From Actinotalea solisilvae (GTDB lineage Bacteria > Actinomycetota > Actinomycetes > Actinomycetales > Cellulomonadaceae), in NCBI RefSeq assembly GCF_016464425.1, contig NZ_JADDKQ010000001.1, forward strand, positions 248,001-312,000: a stretch of DNA of 64,000 nucleotides, given 5' to 3'. Numbering within the stretch: position 1 is the first letter of the stretch; each line of letters begins with the position of its first letter. This document shows positions 26,208 to 34,237 of this stretch, in pieces. A program made the translations under genes and the position numbers. The notes beneath the pieces are model-generated. The model was not told the DNA's origin. It was given only the letters and a program-made list of their open reading frames with translations, and did not search any database.

Positions 26208-27448
26208 TCAGGAAGGTCATCGCACTCGGCGGGGCAGGCTGTGTCGCCATCCCAGCCATCGCGCTGCTCACCGCCATCGGCGTCGGAGCAGGCGTGACAG
26301 CGTGCATCGGAACGTCCGCAGGCGGCGCCCTCGCTCCGGACGCCCCCGTGCCCGTGGAAGCGCGCGCGTGGATCCGTGAGGCCAAGGCGGCGTGCCCGGA
26401 CTTGCCGGAGCCATGGATCGCGGCGGTCATGGCGCAGGAGTCCGGCTTCCGTCCCGATGCCTACGCGGACGACGTCAACGGCGGCACGTGGGGGCTTTTC
26501 CAGATCAACGAGTCGATCTGGACCGGCGTCTACGGCCACGGGTTCGACGCCGACCTCGACGCCAACGGCGTCCGTGACATCGCCGACCCGTCGATCCACG
26601 CCCGCGTCGGCGGGACCTACCTGTGCAACCGCCTGGGCGGGGTCCGCGAGATCCGCGCGGATCACCCCGACTGGGCGTCGTCCCGGCTACCCGTGCTGGA
26701 CGCGCTGATCATCGCGCACAACGCCGGCGAATCGAGGCTTCGCACCTACCCAACCATCCCGACCATCACCGCAAAGTTCATCGAGAACGTCAACCGCCGT
26801 GTAGCCGAGTGGAGTACCGTCCCCGACGCTGGCCTCCGCAGCGACCTCCCCGACGACGCCGCCGGGACCGGCTTCGCTAACGTCCCGACGCCCGAGCCGT
26901 CTGGCCCCCTGGACACCTCGGGCGTCGGGTGCCTACCCGGCCTCGGTTCCGGCGACGTCGTCGTCCCGGCCGGCACCCCGCACGACGTCGCCACGGCCGT
27001 CCGCACGGCGATGTCGTACGTCGGCGTCACCTCCGGGTGGCATCAGCTCTGCGACCGCCTGGCCTGCCGCGCCTACGGGTACGTCGGGTCCGGCTACCCC
27101 ACCGCCGCCGAACACTGGCGGCAGATGGTCGCCACCGGCAATGCCCACCCGGGCGACGCGTGCCCACCGCTCGGTTCGTTCGTCTTCTGGCGCACCGGCA
27201 GGCCCGCCGGCCACGTCTCGGTCGTCGTCCAGGCTGACCCGGGTTGCGACCCGGAGAAGATCATGGTGACGTCCAACGGCGTCTTCGACTCCGCGACCGG
27301 CAACCACGGCGGCGTCTACCTGCTCTCCTTCGCCCGACTCAACGCCGGGTATGTCAGAGGCGCCGGGTACCTCGGCTGGTCCAACCCGGTGTGCCAAGGT
27401 CCGGAGTTGCCCAAGAGCACTGTGCATCCGGCGCCCTCTCGGTGGTGA
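26204..27448 (+). CDS. bifunctional wall hydrolase: lytic transglycosylase plus CHAP/NlpC-like domain
   Basis: 414 residues with a hydrophobic N-terminus (5-30). Residues about 50-195 are an SLT lytic transglycosylase: AAVMAQESGFRPDAYADDVN with the catalytic Glu in QES, then GLFQINESIW and IAHNAGESRLRTYPT. Residues about 255-400 carry a papain-like fold with LCDRLACRAYGY and GHVSVVVQ, whose Cys and His suggest a CHAP or NlpC-like peptidase. A VirB1-type role, opening peptidoglycan for the transfer channel, is expected. Last gene of the transfer operon. Confidence 0.85.
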   Translation: MIRKVIALGGAGCVAIPAIALLTAIGVGAGVTACIGTSAGGALAPDAPVPVEARAWIREAKAACPDLPEPWIAAVMAQESGFRPDAYADDVNGGTWGLFQINESIWTGVYGHGFDADLDANGVRDIADPSIHARVGGTYLCNRLGGVREIRADHPDWASSRLPVLDALIIAHNAGESRLRTYPTIPTITAKFIENVNRRVAEWSTVPDAGLRSDLPDDAAGTGFANVPTPEPSGPLDTSGVGCLPGLGSGDVVVPAGTPHDVATAVRTAMSYVGVTSGWHQLCDRLACRAYGYVGSGYPTAAEHWRQMVATGNAHPGDACPPLGSFVFWRTGRPAGHVSVVVQADPGCDPEKIMVTSNGVFDSATGNHGGVYLLSFARLNAGYVRGAGYLGWSNPVCQGPELPKSTVHPAPSRW

Positions 27449-27996
27449 CGCTAGAGATCGGAGACGGTCGCGGGGCATCGGCGGAGCGCAACGCTCAAGG
27501 CACTGCACCCTCACCTCGGGAGGCGAGGGCTGACCGCCACGGCTCGGCTGAAGGCCTACTCGCGCGCGAACGTCGACGCGAGAGCCGACGGACTTCGTCG
27601 AGTGTCATAGATCTCGCCTGGTGTGGGGCGCCTGAGGGAGGCGACACGCACCAGCCCTTGCCCTCGGTGCCGCTCTCGGTGGCGGGACGGTGCCGGCTGA
27701 CGACGGCTCCATATTGGCGCCGGGTTGGCGACACGTGACGACGAGGCCAACGGCGTCCACGCTCCTCCGCAGCACTCCCCCGACGCACCAGCGACGAAGG
27801 AGGGTTGCGGCTCTGCGGTTGAGATGGCCCATGGCACGGCCCGAGCGGTGACCGTGCATCTCCAAACCTCCCGCGATCGGCGACGTGTGCGATCCCGATC
27901 CGGCCGCATCTCTATGGCGCTCCCAAACATCCCGGACGAGACTGTCAAGGAGTCGTCAGGTCCTGCCGATGGTTGCGAAGAGGGGAGGTGACGATC
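27449..27996. other. 548-base intergenic region
   Basis: No frame in this stretch has protein-like composition or a usable start. A GC-rich hairpin near its left end may end the transfer operon. The right end must hold the promoter of the next two-gene unit, and AGGGGAGG lies just before that start. Composition is less GC-rich than the flanking genes. Confidence 0.5.
27508..27529 (+). terminator. candidate hairpin after the transfer operon
   Basis: Inverted repeat CCCTC-A-CCTC / GAGG-C-GAGGG with a two-base centre, 60 bases after the stop of the wall hydrolase gene. No T run follows, so termination efficiency is uncertain. Confidence 0.35.
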
Positions 27997-28839
27997 ATGA
28001 CCATCACGCACGCAACGTCGGTCCAGGGCGAGCCGGGTGTTGAGGTACGCATCGCTCAGCGCCGCCGACTCCCCGTCAGCCAGTACATGTCGATCCTCGG
28101 CCAGGTCAACCAGAGCCTCCTCGAGCTCGACCTCCGCTCCACAAGCCGCGGTACGCCGCGCCTCACCTGGGGCATAGCCGACCTCGGACGAAGCGGAGCC
28201 GAGCTCGTCGCGCAGCTGGCTCCCGTACACATCCCGCCTCGGCGCGACGCCACTACCCTCTCAGCTCCGCCACGCGATCTCGTCGCCGGCATCCGCGCGC
28301 TGGGTACGGCACCGGAGATCCCCGAGCAGTTCAGCGCCCAGACGGTGGAGAGGATCCTCTCTATCGGACGCGGTACCGATGACGGCACCGTCGACCACAT
28401 CACCGTCACCGCCCTCGGCGACGTCGATCATGTCGACGCAGTCGTCACACACGACACCATCGAGAGCGCGAAGACCGCAGTTCGGGTCGCCAGGAGCGCA
28501 TGGGGCAGCGTGACGGGAGAACTGACGGTGCTCGATAACCGAGGGCACCGGAACGTCCGAGCTCAGGTCTACGACGCCAAGCGGCGACAGGCCGTGGTGC
28601 TCAGGGCCGAGCTCAAGATGGCGGGTGAACTCCGGGACGCCTGGGGCAAGCGTGTGGCGGCCACCGGAACGCTGACACGCAATGCCGCCGGCCAGCCCTT
28701 GAAGCTCGACCTCGCGCAGCTGGTTCTCGTCGAGACGCAGGAGGAGCGCATCTCTCCTTGGTCGATTCTCGGCGTCGACGCCGGCGCGACCGGTCATCTC
28801 ACGACCGAGGAATTCATGGAGATGATTCGTGGCCGGTAG
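27997..28839 (+). CDS. uncharacterised protein coupled to a PIN nuclease
   Basis: 280 residues from the ATG at 27997 with AGGGGAGG nine bases upstream. No membrane segment. The N-terminal part is mixed (SQYMSILGQVNQSLLELDL), and residues about 165-250 alternate short strands and turns (VTGELTVLDNRGHRNVRAQV, VAATGTLTRNAAGQPLKLDL) in a way that suggests a small beta-barrel. I know no family for it. The next gene, a PIN-domain protein, starts inside its last codons, so the two should be made in fixed ratio; an antitoxin or partner role is possible, but the protein is long for an antitoxin. Confidence 0.7.
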   Translation: MTITHATSVQGEPGVEVRIAQRRRLPVSQYMSILGQVNQSLLELDLRSTSRGTPRLTWGIADLGRSGAELVAQLAPVHIPPRRDATTLSAPPRDLVAGIRALGTAPEIPEQFSAQTVERILSIGRGTDDGTVDHITVTALGDVDHVDAVVTHDTIESAKTAVRVARSAWGSVTGELTVLDNRGHRNVRAQVYDAKRRQAVVLRAELKMAGELRDAWGKRVAATGTLTRNAAGQPLKLDLAQLVLVETQEERISPWSILGVDAGATGHLTTEEFMEMIRGR

Positions 28840-29356
28840 CGCGCCAGCACCCTTCGTCTACATGGATACCTGCCTCTTCTTCAGCGTGATCAAGAAGGAG
28901 AAGGGGTTGTGGCAGGTGCCGCTCCAGGTTTTGCTGGCAGCAGCCAGAGGAGATGTCCGACTGACCGCATCCGCGCTCTTACTCGCGGAGCTCTCAAGCT
29001 TCAAGGGTGACGTTGCCCGGAGCGAGCAAGACCGGATCATCGAGCAGTACCTCGTCCAGGGTGACATCGAGTGGGTGGAATTGGACCTCTTCACCGCCCA
29101 AGAAGCACGGAGGCTCTGCGTCGAGTATCGCCTACGCGGCGCGGACGCGGTCCACCTCGCGAGCGCAGTGAGGCGCGGCGCCGACTATTTCATGTCGAAC
29201 GACAAGCGCTTCCCCTACGGGCAGTCGATCCAGAACACCAAGGTGCGCCATCCCGAAGTGGTGTGGCCCAACACCCTTGAGGACGCTCAAGTCGAGCTCG
29301 AAGCCGGGCTCGAGCTCGACGTTTCGATCGAAGGCGGAGAGCCGGACCTCCGGTGA
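28829..29356 (+). CDS. PIN-domain ribonuclease-like protein
   Basis: 175 residues from a GTG overlapping the previous gene by 11 nt. The four PIN acidic residues are in order: Asp13 (YMDTC), Glu54 (LLAELSS), Asp106 (GADAVHLASA) and Asp125 (MSNDKRF), so a metal-dependent nuclease active site is complete. The C-terminal 35 residues are acidic. PIN proteins are often toxins of toxin-antitoxin pairs and cleave RNA. Here the partner is an unusual 280-residue protein, not a VapB-like antitoxin. Confidence 0.85.
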   Translation: MAGSAPAPFVYMDTCLFFSVIKKEKGLWQVPLQVLLAAARGDVRLTASALLLAELSSFKGDVARSEQDRIIEQYLVQGDIEWVELDLFTAQEARRLCVEYRLRGADAVHLASAVRRGADYFMSNDKRFPYGQSIQNTKVRHPEVVWPNTLEDAQVELEAGLELDVSIEGGEPDLR

Positions 29357-29473
29357 CAGGTGTCACGCCGCCAGCCTTCGTCGACCTCCGATCCGACGGT
29401 TCCATCGCCAAACACCCGAGCATGTGCGGTGTCAGGCTCCGACTGTCCGCGCGGCTCCCAGTTCTTCTCTGAG

Positions 29474-29866
29474 TCAAGCGATCGAGCGGTGTTCTGTGCC
29501 GCGGCAGCCAGTCCGCGCGACCCACTCGGCGAGTCTCGGGCGGGCATGTCCGAGACGCTCGTGCCAGGTCAGCGGAGCGTCGGCATGCGAAGTGGTGGCG
29601 TAGGCGGCTTCCCATGCGAGATGTAGGGCAGAGAGCTCCTCGATGAGCTCCCAGTGCTTGGCCCAGCATTCCGGGATGTAGCGGCGGTCGAGTCGGTAGT
29701 GGTCGATCACCCAGGTGACCCAGAGGTCCAGTTCGTCGAGGTAGTGCCGTTGTTCCTCGGGAGAGTGCGCAGCCCACAGGAGCGGTATCGGGGGCCCGCT
29801 CGGCTGGTACAGCATGGGCTCCGGGAAGAACCCATCAGGGCCGAGTCGAGGTGACGTGGCGGTCAT
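29474..29866 (-). CDS. DUF4913-like protein next to the relaxase
   Basis: 130 residues from the ATG at 29866, with GGAG nine bases before it. The core LWVTWVIDHYRLDRRYIPEC then CWAKHWELIEELSALHLAWEA fits the Trp/His-rich DUF4913 family found with TraA-type relaxases on actinobacterial elements. The function is unknown. The gene overlaps the 3' end of the relaxase gene by 32 nt, so the two are one transcript. Confidence 0.75.
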   Translation of the reverse strand: MTATSPRLGPDGFFPEPMLYQPSGPPIPLLWAAHSPEEQRHYLDELDLWVTWVIDHYRLDRRYIPECWAKHWELIEELSALHLAWEAAYATTSHADAPLTWHERLGHARPRLAEWVARTGCRGTEHRSIA

Positions 29867-32800
29867 CGTGTGACGCTCCGTTCGGTGTCGACGGCTGGAC
29901 TGTGCGTGCCCGCGATGTTGGTGGTCGCACTCCGGCGGTCCCCGTCGCGGCCTCATCGCGGACCACGTGCGCTGCGACGCGGGTGCGCCAGGCCGACCAG
30001 TCGGCCGGGTCGGCGGGCGCCGGGCCGAGTTCGACGAGCCAGTCCGGGCGAGCATCGATGGCCTGATCGGTGAGCGCTTCCGTTCGCTCAGCGATGAGCC
30101 GGTCGGCCTGACGCACGAGGTCCGCGATTTCGTCGGGCGCATCCAGCACATCGGGGATGACGCTGATCGTCGCGGGGTCGTCGACCTGGGTGCGCAGCCA
30201 ACCGTCGACCCGGTGATGCAGGACGGCGGCGACATCATGCGCAGGGGATGCATTGTCTATCGGTCGGTCGGCGATGAGGCCGGCCACAACCTGTCTCATG
30301 GGATGTCCAAGCGCGCGGCCGCGCTCCAGGGCCGTGATGAGGGGGCCGCGGGCGGGTGAGGTGGTGATCTGCTGGCACTCCGCTGTGGTGAGGCCGAGGT
30401 CGGGGAAGGTGGCGTCCCAGCGGTGGCCGGCGGCGTCGGCGATCAGGGTCTGGCGGATGGGCTCGAGTCGTCTGAGGGAAGCGACGTCGTCCTGGGAGGC
30501 GGCGATGATCTCGGTGGCGGACAGTTCCGCGGCGGAGGTGGCGAGGATCGCTGCGAAGGCGTCGTGACCGTCGGGTCCGTACTGGCCTTCTGGCAGGTGG
30601 TCGCAGGTGGGGTCGACGTCGTCAAGGGCGAGGTAGAGGTGGTTGTCGTGGCGGCCGCGGGTCATCGCGACGTAGAGGTTCTCCCGGACCATGCCGGGTG
30701 ACGCCAGGACGTGAGCCCGGTCCACGGTGATGCCTTGGGCGCGGTGCGTGGTGGTGGCGTACCCGAGCTCGACGTGCTCGGCGACGTACCAAGCCGGGAG
30801 CGTGACCTCTGCCCCGGTGGCGGTCATCGCGGAGCCGGGACGGGCGACAGGGGCGACGGTGAGTGCGCCGTCGGTGATCACGGTGACTTGCCACAGGTCG
30901 CCGTTGCGGACGTAACCGTGCGGAGCGCGCAGGCGCCGGTTGTTCGCACGAGTCAGGACACGGTCGCCGACGGCGATCTGGATCCCGTCGGCCTGGGTGA
31001 GGCCGTCGGTGGCGACAAGTCCATCGGTGACGCGGTCGTTGTGAGCGCGGGCGTTGAGAACCTCGACCGTGTGCGAGTCCGCAGCGATGAGGATCGCGGG
31101 GGTGCCGTTCTCGGTATCGGTCTGCCAGGCGGTGTAGGCGTCCTCGCACATGACCTCCGCGGGACCGGCGCTGACCCGCTCGTGCTCGGCGTAGGTCTCG
31201 ATCACGGCGGGGTCACCGGTTCGCAGGCGGCGCGTGGCGGCCGCTTCCCAGGGTTGGCTGAACCGCCACAGGGAGGTCAGGGTGGCCGCTCGAGAGCGTT
31301 CGGCGAGCAGGTGGAACGCGCCGCCGGCGTCGACAGCGGACAGCTGCTTGTGGTCGCCGACCAGCAGAACCTTGGCTCCGGCTGCGGACGCCTGAGCGGT
31401 CAGGGCATCGAGGGTGAACGTCCCGGCGAGGGACGCCTCGTCGACGATGAGCAACTGGTCGCGGCGCAGCCGGTAGCGCTCGCCCTGGGCGGTCAAGGTG
31501 TTGATCGCGGTGTCGATCGTGCGCAGCCGGCTGCGCTGGTCGACGCCCATGGCAGCGGCGCGTTCGGCGTGCAGCTGCGCCAGGAGGTCGCCACGGCGCC
31601 TGGCGCCTGGGCCGGTGGACTCGTGCAGCCACTTGGCGGTGTTCTCGCACTCGATTCCGAGGGCGTGGCCGAGCTCTGCGGCGGCGGTCGCGGACGGGGC
31701 GAGGCCGACGACGGCGCCACGGCCGTAGGTCTGCTCCCACACGCTCTTCAACGCGGCCAGCGTCGTCGTCTTGCCCGTGCCCGCCGGCCCGACGAGGACG
31801 GTCAGCCGCGCCGGTGATGCGGCGACGTGCTCGACGGCATCGACCTGGTCCGAGGCGAGCGTCACCGCGCGCCCGTCGGTGCGGTGTACCGCTCGGGAGG
31901 TCACTGCCTTCGCGACCCAGGCCGGCGCCGTGGGTGCCCCTGCGTCGATGGTCGCAGCCTCGAGGAGCCGGGCTTCGGCATCCAGGATCTGGTGGTGGGT
32001 GTACCGGTCCTCCCCCGTACGGGTGAACTGCGAGGCGCCGTCGGGCCGCGTGTATGTGGCGGGCACGGTGAGCGGGTCGGGTGCCTGCAGGCTCACGCAC
32101 GAGGCGAGGACGGCGTCGGTGACGCGCTCGAGCAGAGCGATGCGGTCGGCAGGGGTGGCCATGCGAATCGCCCTGGTGGACCGAGCTGCTTCGGCCATGA
32201 CGTTCCACCGGGTCCAGGTCGAGCGGCGCGTCATCGCCTGTCCGGTCGTGTGCTCGGCGAGGCGGACGACGACGGGCGCAGGGATCTGCTCGGCGCGCTG
32301 CGCGACAGTGTGAGACAGGCGCAGGACGGCGGCGGTGAGCTCGTTCGGCGTCTTGCCGGTGCGGCGGGTCGCCCGCGCCCGCCACACCGTCATCAGGTCT
32401 GCGAGCGGGGTGACGTGCTTGTCGGGGCGGGTGGCGCGGGTGACCTGCTGGCGGAGCCGGGAGACCTCGATACGGTTCGGGCCTCGGCCGTGGGCTGCGT
32501 AGAACTCGCCGAGGACTCCCGACATCGCCTCGTCGATCTGCGTGGTGCGGGTCGAGAACTCCGTCATCAGCGCGTCATCGACGCCGTCCAGCTCGAACCC
32601 TGGGGTGCGGCGCGGTCCGCGATGACGCCACCCGAACTGCACGGGTAGACGGCGGGCGATCTCGTCGACCAGCAGGTCGTCGTAGACCTCCGAGATCATC
32701 ACGACTGCGTGGTGCAGGGCGCGGGAGTCCACAGATAGCCACACGTCGCGCGGGCCCCTGACCTTGTTGGCGACCACGAGGTGGGTGTGCAGGTTCGGGT

Positions 32801-33443
32801 CCCCGGCGCGTGAGTCCCAGTGGTCGAACCCGGCAGCGATCAGGCCGCTGACGCGGTGCTGCTGGCATCCGTTGGTGCCCGTACGCGTGAACGCAGCTGT
32901 CTCCTCCAGGAAGGTGAGGGCCTGCTCGACGGCGGCCCGGTGGGCGCCCAGGACCGCAGCCTGGGTTGTCGATTCAGAGACGGCCCAAAGCGCCGAGATC
33001 GACTTCGGCGGGCTGAACGTGAGGTCGAACCCGGCCACCGCCGACGGCGTGTGCTTGGCCAGTTCGACGCGGGTGATCGTGGCGATCGCGGCGTCGCGGG
33101 CCTCACCGGTCAGCTGCCGCGGGAGGGCAGCGACCTGCGCGGCGATGCGCTCCGCTGCCGGCGTGTAAGTCCGGTAGGCGCGACCGAGCGGCGCACCGCT
33201 GACGGGGTCCTTGCCCTGGCCGTACAGGTTCGCCATCTGCGGCTCTGCCACCACGGTTCCGGCGGTGAGCCGCGGATCGCCCACGGCGTCCAAGCCGCGC
33301 CCGTACCAGCGGCCGGGTGGGTTGCCCGAGGCGGTGTAGTAGGCCGTCAGGTCATCCTTTGCCGACCGCTGGCAGTCGCCCGACGCAGTGTGCTTGATCA
33401 GGTACTGGTACCCGGCGCCGGCCGTCAGCCGGTGCATCGTCAT
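29835..33443 (-). CDS. traA: MobF/TraA relaxase-helicase
   Basis: 1,202 residues from the ATG at 33443 (an in-frame GTG lies six bases upstream). Residues 1-300 are a TrwC relaxase: N-terminal TAGAGYQYLIKH with the nicking Tyr region, FDLTFSPPKSISALW and the metal-binding triad segment GDPNLHTHLVVANK. Residues from about 530 are a RecD/TraI-like helicase with Walker A VLVGPAGTGKTTTLAAL (Lys558), Walker B LLIVDEASLAG and GDHKQLSAVDAGG. It nicks oriT, stays bound to the 5' end and unwinds the strand. Fully intact, and the key gene for calling the island conjugative. Confidence 0.95.
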   Translation of the reverse strand: MTMHRLTAGAGYQYLIKHTASGDCQRSAKDDLTAYYTASGNPPGRWYGRGLDAVGDPRLTAGTVVAEPQMANLYGQGKDPVSGAPLGRAYRTYTPAAERIAAQVAALPRQLTGEARDAAIATITRVELAKHTPSAVAGFDLTFSPPKSISALWAVSESTTQAAVLGAHRAAVEQALTFLEETAAFTRTGTNGCQQHRVSGLIAAGFDHWDSRAGDPNLHTHLVVANKVRGPRDVWLSVDSRALHHAVVMISEVYDDLLVDEIARRLPVQFGWRHRGPRRTPGFELDGVDDALMTEFSTRTTQIDEAMSGVLGEFYAAHGRGPNRIEVSRLRQQVTRATRPDKHVTPLADLMTVWRARATRRTGKTPNELTAAVLRLSHTVAQRAEQIPAPVVVRLAEHTTGQAMTRRSTWTRWNVMAEAARSTRAIRMATPADRIALLERVTDAVLASCVSLQAPDPLTVPATYTRPDGASQFTRTGEDRYTHHQILDAEARLLEAATIDAGAPTAPAWVAKAVTSRAVHRTDGRAVTLASDQVDAVEHVAASPARLTVLVGPAGTGKTTTLAALKSVWEQTYGRGAVVGLAPSATAAAELGHALGIECENTAKWLHESTGPGARRRGDLLAQLHAERAAAMGVDQRSRLRTIDTAINTLTAQGERYRLRRDQLLIVDEASLAGTFTLDALTAQASAAGAKVLLVGDHKQLSAVDAGGAFHLLAERSRAATLTSLWRFSQPWEAAATRRLRTGDPAVIETYAEHERVSAGPAEVMCEDAYTAWQTDTENGTPAILIAADSHTVEVLNARAHNDRVTDGLVATDGLTQADGIQIAVGDRVLTRANNRRLRAPHGYVRNGDLWQVTVITDGALTVAPVARPGSAMTATGAEVTLPAWYVAEHVELGYATTTHRAQGITVDRAHVLASPGMVRENLYVAMTRGRHDNHLYLALDDVDPTCDHLPEGQYGPDGHDAFAAILATSAAELSATEIIAASQDDVASLRRLEPIRQTLIADAAGHRWDATFPDLGLTTAECQQITTSPARGPLITALERGRALGHPMRQVVAGLIADRPIDNASPAHDVAAVLHHRVDGWLRTQVDDPATISVIPDVLDAPDEIADLVRQADRLIAERTEALTDQAIDARPDWLVELGPAPADPADWSAWRTRVAAHVVRDEAATGTAGVRPPTSRARTVQPSTPNGASHDDRHVTSTRP

Positions 33444-33817
33444 GACCACGGCCGGTCACCGCGGACCTCTGCCGCGGATCGCACTGGCCGCGCCGTTGTG
33501 CAGGCGGGCTGCAGAACCCGTCCGCTGCGTCGTCGCTGTGGTTCTCACGCCACGTGGTGTGCAGACCAGGGCTACAAGATGCGCAGCGCCCGGCGCGGCC
33601 CAACCTCGAATGCCAGACGTGTCAATGGCCTCATCGCTCCCGGCTCCTCGCCTTCGAGTGGTTGTGCACCGGTGCCCCTGCAAGCCGGCTCGTCCACAGA
33701 CGTTTCGGGCCGCCTTGCACCGACCACCCGGCCGCGCGCCGGTCATCTTCGCTCTCCGCCCCGCACACCTCAGAGCGAAGGCGGCGCGACGACGTCGCCC
33801 GCGACAAGGAGGGCGCG
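33444..33817. other. non-coding region upstream of the relaxase, possible oriT
   Basis: 374 bases between the leftward relaxase gene and a rightward operon, so both promoters lie here. No gene is seen. It holds a perfect 9-bp inverted repeat (33747-33755 CTTCGCTCT and 33772-33780 AGAGCGAAG), a GCACCGGTGC palindrome at 33672-33681 and an imperfect repeat of GTGGT...TGCA against TGCA...ACCAC. MobF elements often carry oriT next to the relaxase gene, so a nic site here is plausible but not shown. Confidence 0.4.
33747..33780. repeat. perfect 9-bp inverted repeat near the relaxase
   Basis: Arms at 33747-33755 and 33772-33780 with a 16-base loop, just upstream of the operon at 33818. It could be an operator, part of oriT, or the leader hairpin of that operon. 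Confidence 0.5.
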
Positions 33818-34237
33818 ATGACGACCTGGACCGGCCCCGCCGAGGGCCTGCTGCACGACGCCGACACCGGGTGGTCGGGCATCTGGGCGCTGACGCACAC
33901 CGCCGCGATGGGCGCGCTCAACCTGGCCATGACAGTGCCCCTGGGCGTAGGCGTGTCGATCTCCTACGCCGCCATGGACTTCCGGGAAGCCCAGGACGAG
34001 CTCGAGTGGGCTCACCCCGATGTGCGGACCACCGCTCCCCCAGTACGGCTGGGGGCCGTGCGTCCTGAGGACGCCGACCAGGCCCGCGCGGTCCTCGACC
34101 GGCTCGCCGCGGCAGCCCTGGACCGTGCAGCGGCCATGGCGGAAGTCGAGCCGGACCTCGCCGCACAGGCGGCTCTGTCCCGAGTGATGGCGCGGCTCAT
34201 CACCGGTCGGGCCAAGGTCACCGGACGCTGGTCATGA
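33818..34237 (+). CDS. hypothetical protein divergent from the relaxase
   Basis: 139 residues from an ATG with a perfect AAGGAGGG site. There is one hydrophobic stretch (about 27-50, TAAMGALNLAMTVPLGVGVS) and the C-terminal half is Ala-rich and helical (ARAVLDRLAAAALDRAAAMA). I do not recognise it. It overlaps the next gene by 4 nt. Its position opposite the relaxase promoter resembles that of small relaxosome accessory proteins, but no DNA-binding motif is visible. Confidence 0.65.
   Translation: MTTWTGPAEGLLHDADTGWSGIWALTHTAAMGALNLAMTVPLGVGVSISYAAMDFREAQDELEWAHPDVRTTAPPVRLGAVRPEDADQARAVLDRLAAAALDRAAAMAEVEPDLAAQAALSRVMARLITGRAKVTGRWS

Noticed and set aside
27556-28230. 224-codon leftward open frame
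   Set aside because: Antisense to the 280-residue protein gene, which has a strong ribosome site and a coupled partner; composition is not protein-like.
29360-29626. 88-codon rightward frame after the PIN gene
   Set aside because: Overlaps the DUF4913-like gene on the opposite strand and lacks a recognisable domain.
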